From Chrysomallon squamiferum (taxonomy: Eukaryota > Mollusca > Gastropoda > Neomphalida > Peltospiridae), in contig CM022672.1 of assembly GCA_012295275.1 (NCBI GenBank), positions 15,463,125 through 15,527,124 on the forward strand: a DNA stretch of 64,000 nucleotides. The letters run 5' to 3'. A program made the translations under genes and the position numbers. The notes under the pieces were generated by a model, which was not told the DNA's origin, did not search any database, and was given only the letters and a program-made list of their open reading frames with translations. Shown piece by piece: positions 36,409 to 48,659 of this stretch (the first letter of the stretch is position 1; each line of letters starts with the position of its first letter).

Positions 36409-39400
36409 ATGAGTGAAGCCAGGAAGTGGCCGTGTGAATACTGTACGTACGAAAATTTCCCAGTAGCCAAGCGATGTACACTGTGTCGTGCACCACGCCC
36501 CCTGCAGCTCATCACAAACACTGCCGACAATGAACAGGACATTTACAAAATGGCCCCCTTGGTCTCGCCTAGCAATGCTCCAGCTTGTGGCACAAGTAAG
36601 AGCAGTGCGGACAACAAGTGGGCCTGTCACCTCTGCACCTACCTGAACTGGCAACGGGCTACCAAATGTTCTCAGTGCTTGACAGCAAGGAAGAAACCTT
36701 CTCCAGGCAGCATACAGCAACAACAACAACAGCAGCAGCAGCAGCAGCAGCAGCAAGACAGCATGAGTCCATTAAGTGTTAATGTGAACATAGAGGAAAC
36801 AAACCCAGGACGAATCACACCAAAACGAAACTCACCAAACTCTCCAGAGGCAGCAAAGGCAATAAACAATGACATTAATAAAACAGTGGCAGCATTGTCC
36901 AACAGAAACACTGTCAAGTGGGCCTGTTATGCATGCACCTATGAAAACTGGCCCAAGACGTCGCGCTGCGTCTTGTGTGGGATTCCCAAGGCTGACTCTA
37001 ATCTGGCAGCTGGTGGAAATGTTGGTGTTTTAAAAGAGACTGATTTCAAGAAGAGGGGCAGGGCGTCGCCAACAGTATCGCACAGTCTGGACAGCATCGA
37101 ATCGTATCAAGACGGGGCATCGGCAACTCCGACAACAAGTGACGACAGGAATCGGTCGGAGGAAAGAAAACTGAGGATGTTGAGAAAGAAGCTGCGAGAC
37201 AAAGACTGGCTGTGGCTGAATGCTTGCATTGGCGTGGCTGATGGCGACTCTAACGCTGTGCAAGCCTTCATAGCAGCAGGTGGTGACCCAGCACGACAGC
37301 TGACACAGGACGAAGTCATCCTTCTCAACAGACCTAGTGCTTTTCAGGTGGGCTACACCATTGTCCACCTGGCCATCCGATTCAAGAGAGAAGACATGCT
37401 GGCAGTGTTGCTAACGGCGACTGATGTGGCAGCAAAGGCTGTGAAGCGTCTCCCCTCACACTCTAGTCCAGATCTGGCAACTGACATCCGACGTGAAATC
37501 CTCTCATCTCTCCGTCAGCGGAAAGGCGACTTCCCTTGTTTTTTCCTAGCAGACTGTGTCACGTTTGCACTTCCAACAGGTAACAAACTGGAACAAATTT
37601 AAAAACTGCAATTACAGTCAGTCGAAATTTATCTGTAATGTGTAAATATGCACTTGTTTTAAATCTGTAGCATGGATTTTTTGTGATTCTGTGACTTGTG
37701 GATATTTTTGTAGAAATTCAAATGCAGCATTTCTGAAGCCATAATATATTTTTATTATTAATATTACAGGATGCGTGATATTCGCTGATTAAAAGTGTTT
37801 TGGTTCATGGTAATCAGAATAATCTATATTTTTATATACATCTAATAAGAAAAACCTGTATGAAATCGTTGTAATCAAGGATTTCAACAAATTCAACATT
37901 TTTGGCCATTGTTATTTGACAGTCTTTCTTCTTTTTAAAAAAAAAAATGAACAAATGTGTTTCTTTTATCTGTCTCATTTTATTTGAATATTTTTCTCTG
38001 GATTAAAGAAATGTAACTTTATTTACAGATATTGAAGATCTGCCCAGACATGTCCAAAGTCAGCTGTTTGATGAACTGTTAGACAGAGAAGTACAAAATG
38101 GTGAAACACTTTCCACTATTTAGATATTATCTACATTTCTGTTTTAAACTGTACCAGAAAACAAACAGCCTAAACAAATATGTGTACTTCCTGATATAAG
38201 ATAATTGCATAATACACTGTAATAAATACACACACACACACACACACTGAATTGCTAGACGTCCTATAGTTACATATTAGATATCTAGATGATAATAAAA
38301 TATAGCAATAATGTATTAAGGCCTAAACAAAAATCCTAATATTTCCCTTTTTTATCAATTTACGTATCATTAATCATACATCATTTCAGATCATAATGTT
38401 TTTCTGATCAGTCTGAAATACATTTGTTGAACAAAATATATTTATTAATTAAAATTAGATTTTGAAACAAAAAATCTAATAAATTATACATGTTTAAAAT
38501 TATTATTACCATATTAGTTTATCAATATCACCATCATCATCATCATTATTATTTTGACGTATTTTGATTACCGTGTTTTCCTTGTTTGAAATGTCAGAGC
38601 TGGAAGTTGAAGAAAACATAGTTAACTGGAGTTTAGAAATCTGTGATCGACTTGGCAGTCGCCTGTACCCTCTGTGGAACAGGACAGCTGGCGACTGTCT
38701 GCTCGACTCAGTGCTGCAGGCAACGTGGGGCATATTCGACATGGACAACGGCTTGAGACGAGCAATGGCAGACAGCCTCAACGAGGGTGCTATGACGTAA
38801 GAAACACTCCGCATTCAGTTTAATTCTTTAAAGTGTTTTTCACTTTTTATCTCTCTCCCTCTCTCTGTCACACAGCACCTTTTTTTTAACAGTTCATGTT
38901 AAGGAATAACAAATCTCAGAATTATGGATTGTTGTGAGCCAGTTTCCTGAACTAATTTATCAAAGACTGTGGTATATGCTTTCCTGTCTATGGGTAGGAG
39001 CATGTGAAAGAGCACTTATTGCTGATAATGGAATAGAGTAGCCAATTTCATGGTGACAGTTTTTTCTGCATGGTTGGTTTATTTAACATTTATATATATA
39101 TATTTTTTAGCCCCAGAGTTATATGACCATGGCAAGTTTGGGATGCTTTGAGATCATGACCTTAAAGTGTCAAAATATCTCATTTTCTTTGTATTAATAA
39201 TTAATTGATTATTATTGTAGTTATTAATCATGTTAGTTACCATATCAAAACAAATTAGAATTGTTTTTGAGAACATTGTTAAATAAAACACCTTTCCCTT
39301 CTTCTTTTTCATTTATACTAATATTATAGTTTTCATTAATTGCATGCTCACACATCTTGTTTAGTCATTGCTCACGATGTTAATGACAGAAATGGGTCAT

Positions 39401-42212
39401 TCAAATATAGATAGTGCCAAATATTTGTCTCTTAAACTTTGAAGTACACAATAATTTTTTATAATTTTTTTAGTATTCTTGTTTCTTCATTTTTTTCAAA
39501 TATATATTAATAATATTTTAGAAATATTTGCTGTATCATATAAACAACATATAGCATTATGTACAAACTATTTTTTATTATATTTTTTAATATTCAAACC
39601 TGGATTTTTAACAATAAATAAATAAAAATAAAAGTGTAGAAGAAAAAAGAAAAAGCAATTTTCATAAATTGTTACTGTACTTAAAAAGTTTTCTTATTAT
39701 TATTACTGTTTTTCAATTATTATTATTTTTAGTATTTTTTTAATTTTTTTTTTTAAATTGTTTAATCATGTACATGTGTAGATATATAGATACATACATA
39801 CATGCATTTATACATACATATATATAAACCAGATTTTATCCACGATGGAAGGAATATGAGTCCATGCAAGCAAAATCTCTTCATTTCTCACTGGATGAAA
39901 GTCAGTGGCAACGAGACTGGGAACTCCTGTTATCACTTGCCAGTCAGCCAGGTACTACAGATCCCTAGCATAATCATATAGCATCATTACTAAATAGATA
40001 AAATATATCTAAAATCTTTTTGTTTTTTTACTGGAAAAATGTAGGTATATTGCAGTTAAATTTATAATCTTTAATGCATTTAAATCGAATAGGAGTCGTC
40101 ATACATTTTCATTGAAAGTATGTTGTTAAATATGTGAATATTACAGTTTAGCTAACAATTTACAATATATTTAAATTAATCAAAAAATAAAAATGTTCAT
40201 TGTTAATTTATTATGTATAGTTTTATTTTGTTGATATTCTTTATTAATAGAGAATCACACAGATTTTTCTTCTTTGTCTAGTTTACCATCTGATTATTAT
40301 TTCTCTCCTTCTGTCTCTAAATACATTCTTAACTCTTTAAACAAAAAATTGTTATTCAAATGTCAGTGATAATTCAAGTTTTTTGTAATATATAATATAA
40401 GGAATAGTGTAATGATATAAAATTATCAAAACTATTACATTTAAAAATCAGCATCATTAGAACAAATATGTATCTTTGCTGTCCTCTACATCTCTCTTTC
40501 TCTCTAAATATATTTATGACTGTGTTTAAGCAAAACATTATTTAAATATCAATAATAAATCTAAGTTTTAGTAAAACACGAATCTAGGAATACTAAAAAG
40601 ATATGAAATTAAACTATATATTTGTTTGTTTTTCTGTAGGACTAAAAGGCTATAAAATAATGAAATTGTACTTTTTATCATTGTTTTTAATCTGCAGGAG
40701 CATCATTAGAACAAACACATATCTTTGCTCTTTCACACATCCTTCGCCGTCCAATCATTGTGTATGGAGTCAAATACATCAAGAGTTTCCGAGGAGAAAC
40801 AATAGGCTTTGCAAAATTTGAAGGTTTGTGTTTTCATTGTTTGTTTTAATAAAAAAAAAAAAAAAAATGTAGTGAAATGTTGTATTTCTAGGATTGCAAA
40901 GTAAAGACTGTTAGTATTGTTAATGAGATATATTGGTGATGTCAACAATCATTTTTATATCAGAATTTTTTTTTTTTATTATTATTATTATTATGTAAAC
41001 TGAAAAAATAAAACAATACAGAATTTAAAAGGAAAACATATTCCCAATATGTGTTTTGAATGAAAGTGTTTTTTTGTTTTTTTTCACTGCTTCTGCAAGT
41101 GTAGTATCTTTAAAGCAATATTAACACAAAGACACTGTTCCTGTTCCTTATACTGTTTTTGTTTCAGTTGGACAAATACTTTTTGTATGAAAATCCCCAG
41201 AAATTAAACATTTTATCATTTGTATTTGAATAGGTGTCTATCTGCCTTTACTGTGGGAGCAGAGTTTCTGCTGGAAAACACCCATAGCTCTTGGTTACAC
41301 CCGAGGCCATTTTTCTGCCCTTGTTCCCATGGAAACAGACACTGATGATGCCATTGGGGCAGGTGCTGACATTGACACTAATGATGACAGCCAGACTGCT
41401 TATCTGCCCTTGGTAGATTATGAAGGCAAAAGATTGCCTGTTCATTTTCTAACAGGGTCTGAGGTATTTGTTTTTTTTATCTACAACTATTCAAAATAAA
41501 AAGTTAGGTAAAGTGAAAACTGTATACTTAACATTATTATAAATGTAAATGTTGTTGTAGAGTTGTAAAGAAGACAGTATACTTAATATTATTATAAATG
41601 GAAATGTTGTTGTTATTGTAAAACTGGTAGAGAAGACATTATACTTGACATTATTATAAATGAAAATGTTTTTGTTGTTATTGTAGATAGGTAGAGAAGA
41701 CAGTATACTTAACATTACTATAAATGTAAATGTTGTTGTAGAGTTGTAGAGAAGACAGTATACTTAACATTACTATAAATGTAATTGTTGTTGATATTGC
41801 AGATAGGTAGAGAAGACAGTATACTTAACATCACTATAAATGTAAATGTTGTTGATATTGCAGATAGGTAGAGAAGACAGTATACTTAACATCACTATAA
41901 ATGTAAATGTTGTTGATATTGCAGATAGGTAGAGAAGACAGTATACTTAACATCACTATAAATGTAAATGTTGTTGATATTGCAGATAGGTAGAGAAGAC
42001 AGTATACTCAATGAATGGCTAGACTGCTGCGTCACAAAGGAGGGATTCTGGTTGCCCTGCAGAAACTAGGCAAGCGCCCACTACTGGTCAAACAGATGGT
42101 AGACGAATGGCTGGATCATTATCGGCAGTTGAGTCACGTCATACCCCCTCCCCACCAGACTAGTCTGTCCTCTCAAAACTTCTCCAGTGACGGGGAGAGT
42201 GACCCAGAGTGA
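36409..42212 (+). CDS. ZRANB1: ZRANB1 (Trabid) deubiquitinase, last exon frameshifted
   Basis: Trabid is an OTU deubiquitinase that cuts K29- and K33-linked (also K63) ubiquitin chains and acts in Wnt and other signalling. Exons: 36409-37579, 38029-38100, 38598-38796, 39833-39951, 40698-40823, 41234-41463, 41986-42212. Three NZF fingers: WPCEYCTYENFPVAKRCTLC (Cys 9, 12, 23, 26), WACHLCTYLNWQRATKCSQC and WACYACTYENWPKTSRCVLC. Then ankyrin-like repeats (LLNRPSAFQVGYTIVHLAIR) and the OTU domain with catalytic Cys448 in NRTAGDCLLDSVLQATWG and His588 in GYTRGHFSAL. A 14-Gln tract (36715-36756) sits between NZF2 and NZF3. In the last exon EWLDCCVTK is in frame, but the conserved continuation GGILVALQKL..QMVDEWLDHYRQ is one base out of frame (missing base near 42036-42044). 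As written the protein stops at TAG 42067, 666 residues, lacking about 57; intact it would be near human length (708). ATG 36409 is the first after acceptor 36388. Confidence 0.95.
36715..36756 (+). repeat. Polyglutamine-coding CAG/CAA tract
   Basis: Fourteen Gln codons: CAG, four CAA, eight CAG, CAA. They lie in the linker between NZF2 and NZF3 of ZRANB1. I know of no such tract in human ZRANB1. Confidence 0.95.
41500..42008 (+). repeat. 61-bp minisatellite built from the ZRANB1 last-exon splice acceptor
   Basis: About eight tandem units fill the last ZRANB1 intron. Each later unit holds GATATTGCAG|ATAGGTAGAG followed by AAGACAGTATACTTAACAT, which is the genuine acceptor and first codons of exon 7 (41976-42009). 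The period is 61 bp from about 41750 on. Units near the exon are almost identical, while those near 41500 have drifted and some lost the CAG. The array therefore spread backwards from the exon boundary or is still being homogenised near it. Confidence 0.9.
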
Positions 42213-42221
42213 CCTGTTTAT

Positions 42222-42260
<39 letters not shown>

Positions 42261-42533
42261 GTTATAACTATCCTTTAGTCGGAGGATGTGTGTTTTTTTC
42301 TGTGGTAGTCACCAGCCAATAATTATTAATTCCTTCCATTCATTTAATATAAACTTGACTGAGGGTTTTTTTCTGTTTTCAAATGGTAAGAATGTTATTT
42401 GAGGACGCACAGCAGAAGGGGTTTGTTTTTTGATATTGTGAGATGTATAGAGTGTTGTGAATTTTGTTATATTCATTTTGTGAAGAATCCACCAGATTAT
42501 CATCATCATCATCCCCGTGCTGATGAAATTTTT

Positions 42534-42539
42534 AATAAA
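42534..42539 (+). terminator. Candidate poly(A) signal of ZRANB1
   Basis: AATAAA about 320 bp after the conserved end of the reading frame. Many further AATAAA copies lie downstream, so longer UTRs are possible. Confidence 0.4.
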
Positions 42540-45500
42540 TCTAAACAAGGGATTTAAAAATAAATGCTCTCCTAAAGTAATGTCTTACATCAAAATCGGT
42601 TTAATACAAATCAAATCTTTAAAAACCATATATTTAAACTTTTGCTTTCTTTATCTGTAGCAGTGCTTTTTAGGTTTACAAATAATCATAGAATAAATGT
42701 TGGTTTTTATACTGTCATGTCAGGTCTTGCTTAGAATTTTAATTGAAAACTACAGTTTAAACAACGTGCTTTAACTACTTACTGCTTTTAAAGCATCACC
42801 TCTGAACTGTAAAGTTTTATCAGCACTGGGTAATGGTTTTTTTCTGATATTACATTTAATTAACACATTCATCATTACTGATAATTCTATGCAGGAATCA
42901 CATTATTTCAGGCAGTGAGGGTTTGAATTCCACCTAATATCTTTGGTGATGTTTTAGTCACTGTAATTTGCCTAAGTTTAAAATGTTTAAGTATAAACCA
43001 CCAAAGAGAACCCTTGTTAAAATTTGAAATCTCAGTTTTAACATCGTCTGTCAGATTTTTGTTGTCTTGTTACATTTTATGTTTAATATTATTAAAAAAA
43101 AAAAAAAAAAAAAAAATTTTAACAGAGAAACCAATTTTTGTATTTTAATAATTTGAACTTTTTTCTTGTTTTGTTTTGAGGATAATTAGCTGTAACAAGA
43201 TAACATTAAAAAAAAAAAGATACTTAAAAAACCTAAACATTTTGTTAAAAAATATTTCACCTTAAGTTATATATTTAAAATCTTTTAAAATAAATACAAT
43301 TTTCTTTTTTCTTTCCTTAAATATATGTAATATTACGGTGGTCTTTTTTTTTTTTCCTTCTAATTTTTTATTTCTTTTTTTTTTTCATTATTATTTACTT
43401 TGTTTCTGTTTTTATTTTAAACATTTGAAGAAAAAAAGAAAATAAAATCTATATTCAAAAGCAAATGTATAATTATTTCATACAATGTCAACTTTTCACT
43501 AATTTTTTTACCTGCTGTTGTTATTACTGTAGTGTGAGGTCACTTAAAATTTAAAAAAATATATAATACTGTTTTTCTGCAAGAACTATATCTTATTTCT
43601 CAAATCTTAAGTTCTCAGTCATTCGGTGTTAACAAATATGAAACAAAGGTTATGTCCCTTAGTTCTTTTCACATTTAAATATTAAAAGCTTACCTTCAAA
43701 ATATATTTCCATTCCCTTTTTTTTTTCTCTTAAATGTCATTAATGTAATTATGCATATTTAACATATTCTTCTTTTCAAATTTAATCTGAGTGAAAAGAA
43801 AATGAGATCAGTTATTGCTTCTTTGAGCAGGCTGAGCTAATGTAAGCATTAAAACAATCACAGTGAAACAGATCTCCAATGGGGCAGTGTTTGGATTGGG
43901 AAATATATAAATTAAAAAAAAAAATGCATTAAAATGAAATTATATGTAATCACTTACATAGCATAAGAATTAAACCTATATATTTTTTTTTAATCAAATA
44001 TTTAAAATATTTATTTAGTGAATGAAAAAAATAATGCTTTAAAAGCTAATAATACTTGCTAAGTTGTATCCTTTTATCCTGAAAGGCAAATAATGACCAG
44101 AATAAGGCTACTTTGATTACACTTAACAATAATACGATGTGTAAGTATGTCTTTGTGTGTGTGTGTCTTCTTCATCGATCGTGTGTGTGTGTGTGTTTAT
44201 TAAATATTGACTCTGTGTGCATGTTTGCATGCACATGCATACTGCGTTGTGTTATGTACAAATTATAACTTGTCCAGTTGTACATTTTTTTATAAAAGTT
44301 AATTTATTTTATCTCGTACAGCCAGTAGCATTTTGGTTATTATAATGGTTATTAAATTTTATCAGTACTGCCACTAAAGAGAGCATGTGTCAGTGTGTTT
44401 GAAAATCATGGATACGTACGTCACACAGCATGGTTTGATGGTACAAAGCAGTACCTTCTCTCACACAAAATAACATACCAATTTTGAGATTTAAATATTT
44501 TTTTTAATTCTCATCCTAAAATCAGTCTACTTAATTTGTGCAGTATTATGCCATAACATGCAACATTTATTATTTTATTTACCCATTTTGTTGTCTGAAT
44601 CATCTTCTTGCAAGTAAAGTGCTGTTGAACATCATTTTCAACCTAATGTTATTCTTTTTAACAATTATATATTTAATCTTCTGCAAATGGGGGTGATAAA
44701 TTTTTGTGTATTTCCAAAACTAAATAACATAATTAAAATCTGTGTTTTACATTTTGTTAATTTTGTTTTCTCTTCATTTAGGGAAATAATTTTGTCAAAT
44801 GTGTCTAATATCCATGGTTTTCATCTGCATCACCACATATCTTCACTGATAATAAAATCTCTTTCATCTGTTAAATAGCAGTATAGCTATTATCTTGTTG
44901 GTTTTTTCTGTTATATTTATTAAAACAAGAAAAGTAGATAATGCATTTATTTACTGTATTACATACAGTAATATGTTGGCCCAGTTTTCAGAAATTTTAA
45001 AATATTGATGATTTAATGAATATTTTGGCATTCTGGGAATTTCACTTGCAAAAAATAATTTACAAAATGAATTATTTTGTTGTTGAAATAGATTGAAATA
45101 CTAAATATGAGATTTTGTTTTATTTCTTTTAAATTTTATTTTTTTTATTTTTGGTAGTGGAAATAATGTATGTATAACATTTGTTTAGATTAGGTCAAAT
45201 GTTCATGTTTAGTTTTAAACAGTTAAACAGATTTCTAATGGTATTATTTTTAAAACTATTTATATTTTAAAAACATTTTTTAATTTTTTTATGTTTATTT
45301 TTTTTTTTTTTTTTTTTCGCTAGTAATAACATGTAATTTGCCTTCAATGATGTACTTTTATATTTTGATTTTTAGTTGTTCTTAGGGTAATTTGCTTGTT
45401 CTTTTTTCAAATATATAGTAAATGTTAATAACTAATATTGTTTTGGTGTTTACTATTTACTTTTAATTTATTAGTCTGTTTAAGTGCTCATTATTGCTTT

Positions 45501-45701
45501 GATTTCATGATTTTTTTATTATTATATATATATATATTTTTTTTTATTTGTTGGTTTTGTATATTAGGTTTTTGTTTTTTTCCACTTGCCTTTATTAATA
45601 TTCAAACTCTTTCTCCATATATATACATATACACACACACATACATACATACATACACATACATGTATATAATTAATACTGAACTTTTCTTTTATACATG
45701 G

Positions 45702-45748
<47 letters not shown>

Positions 45749-47335
45749 AATTCTTAAGTAAATTAATAAACAAAATTACTTACCATAAATTTTCAAAACA
45801 CTCTCTTCCACAACAAACACAGGTCTGCCTTAGACAACAAATTATGTTTTAAAAAGTGTAGCAGTTAATTTGTAGTGTATCAGTATTACTTTGACAACGT
45901 TGACTGTAATCTCACTTTGTATCTCAGGGTGCTGTTGTAGATGTTTGATAAAAAATACTTGTTAAATTAGAATATCATTGTCAGTTTAAAGATGTTACGG
46001 TGTGTGTGTGTATATACATATATATATATATATATATACACACACATATACATATATATATATATGTATGTATATGTATATATAGATATATATATTATCT
46101 TGATTTTTAAAATGAATTACAAAATTTTCTGTTGAATTTTTCTTTTTTTTATCCTTTTAATTTTGTAATTTGTAACAACAACAGATATAGTTATTCTCTT
46201 ATTTATTTATTTATTTATTTAGTTATTTGTTAGTTTATTATTTTATTATTATTATTGAAATTCAAATCTGAATTCCAAAGTAATGAAGCAATTTAAGTAA
46301 AGTAAAAATTATTAAATACAACATATTTAATTTGTTATTAATGTTGAATTTTTTTTTTTTTTAATTCCAGGTAATCAAGCAATTTAAATAAGATAAAAAT
46401 TGTTTAATAAAAAAAATGAGTGATTATGGTAACTGTATTTATGAAATAGTTCTAAACCCTGCAGCGCATAATTCATGATCCATTCACAAACAATATTAAT
46501 TTTGATCTCAGACATATTTCTTTCCATTGTAAGTAGAGTACAGATTAAAATATACCTACAGACTTACAAACAAAATGGTCTAATAAAATACTCTATGCTT
46601 CTAAGTTGTCTTTTTACTGTACTGACCTAACATCACTGATAACGGAGTGTGACAGTTAAATAATACTGTTACAAACCATCAGAACACTCCATTTTTATCT
46701 CAACAGGACTGAATTCATGATGTCAAGTATTATTTCTGACAACACTAGAAAAGAAACCAGAACAAATGGGTCCACATTGTGTGCAGTGACATTGATTTAA
46801 GGCTCTTGGTTTTTGGGGTTTTTTTTGTTATACTTTGTTATTAGTTAAGACTGAACAGCTAAAAATAAAACAACCTGGAAGTTATAGGAATATAGGAGAA
46901 TACTTATTGTATAATCAAAGGTACATTTTAATTATTTTTTTTACAGTTAAATATAACTAGATATACTGTTATTATTCAATGAAAGAAATTCATTAGTAAT
47001 TACACTACAATTTATTATATATTAATCTCGTTTAAGCATTAAAATGCTTTTAACCAAGAATTCGCACAATCTGTTATTCCATGTAATGGAAAAACCTTTT
47101 CTGTTTCATTTTTTCTTTTCTTTTAATTTATATTTCACTTTTTTCTTTTCTCTTTTCTTTTTCCCCATTATAATTACATTATTTTATAAAGTCATATTCT
47201 GTTTCTCCAGACTAGAAATAAGTAAATCTTTTCTGTTTAAAGTGCACCTGCATTTGTTGTAGAAAAGCTGCCATATTTATCAATGGACATATTTTTATTT
47301 ATTAGTAGTAATTTTTGGTTGTTTTACTGTTGTTG

Positions 47336-47340
<5 letters not shown>

Positions 47341-47380
<40 letters not shown>
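47341..47380. repeat. (ATT)n microsatellite
   Basis: About 13 uninterrupted ATT units. Confidence 0.95.
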
Positions 47381-47381
<1 letters not shown>

Positions 47382-48617
47382 CATATTTATTTTTTTTTTT
47401 ATTTATCTGTTGAATGTGATATTGTAATTTTCAAAAAAAAAGGGAAAATGGCAGCTTAATTTTTTAATTTTTTTTTTCATCACAATTTTATATTATCACA
47501 TTCTGTTAACAGCACAGACATATAAAATATAAAACATTTATTTGGACCTGAAAAAAAATATACAGGATTATAATACCTTAAATGAATAAACAACAAAACC
47601 CATCAAAACAATATATATATATATATATATATATATTTAACATGTTTTGAGTATTGTAAATACATAACTGTAGTACGAGTTGTACTTCATGAAAAATCAT
47701 TTGGAAATAATATTTTATGCTCTGTATTAATTTAAGTTAAGGATTATAAAGCTCATATCAAAAATTAATAATCACTTGTAAGTATAGAAAATATATTAAG
47801 AATCCAGGATTGTACCACAAGGAGTCTATTTTATGAAGAATTAATTGAAAGTAGACAAAATACATTTAAGCTTTATACTAATTTATACTGAGAATTACAA
47901 AACTTTAAGTGGAAAAAACTAATCACTTGTAGATATTTATTAAATCAGTGGGATGTAGTTTTATCAAAGATCTTCTGGAAATAATCACAAATTATTAAGT
48001 ATAAATATACTGAGATGTTTGTTATGTCAGATCTACACTTTGAGGCATTTTTTTCTTCTTCTTTCATGACTGCATGAAATCAGATGCTGTTTTTCATTAG
48101 TTTTGTTAACGAATGCACTCCCTCTCTAAATTTATATACACAAATATATATTGTATGTCTAATTTTTGATGTTCCCTTGTAACATTTACAAGTTTGAAGT
48201 ACAATTATTTTTCTCTTCATTTTAAATTTCATTTTGCAGTATGTATTGCATGATTGTAAACTAGCTGTTTTTGTCGGTGAATCGTTTTAATGTTTTGTTA
48301 TCAGATGTAAATGATAATTTAATGATTTTCCCCACATTATTTAAAGTGTGCATCTGTGGGTTTGAATAAATAGAATTTTCTTCGTATTTCCGGGTTATTG
48401 ATGTGGGCAACTTAATATGAATCAAATCCAAACAATACTGCTACAAAACATCTACCACCACCATTTCTATCCCTATGCAAGTGGAGTTGTGACATCAGAT
48501 ATCTGTATTGTTGCTGTTGATTTTTATTGGGGAGTTTTTCTGACAGTGCTGGAAGGAACTGAAGTAACACTCCTCCCTAGCAATGCCCAGATATTCATAA
48601 CTTAGAAGTATGCAGAA

Positions 48618-48621
<4 letters not shown>

Positions 48622-48659
<38 letters not shown>
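48622..48659. repeat. Long poly-T tract
   Basis: About 38 consecutive T. No retrogene or SINE body is recognisable next to it. Confidence 0.9.

Noticed and set aside
36370..36756. Minus-strand 128-codon open frame over the first ZRANB1 exon with a poly-Leu start
   Set aside because: Shadow of the conserved NZF-coding strand; the Leu run is the CAG tract read backwards.
42015..42212. Independent 65-residue gene starting at ATG 42015
   Set aside because: Its sequence is the conserved ZRANB1 C-terminus in the shifted frame; it is explained by the one-base deletion, not a new gene.
42900..42935. Possible tRNA-derived SINE B-box (GGGTTTGAATTCCACC)
   Set aside because: No matching A-box at the right distance and no cloverleaf; one degenerate box is not enough.
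48417..48605. 62-codon open frame with mildly hydrophobic sequence
   Set aside because: No homology recognised, no flanking exons, and it lies in a long AT-rich gene-free stretch; likely chance.
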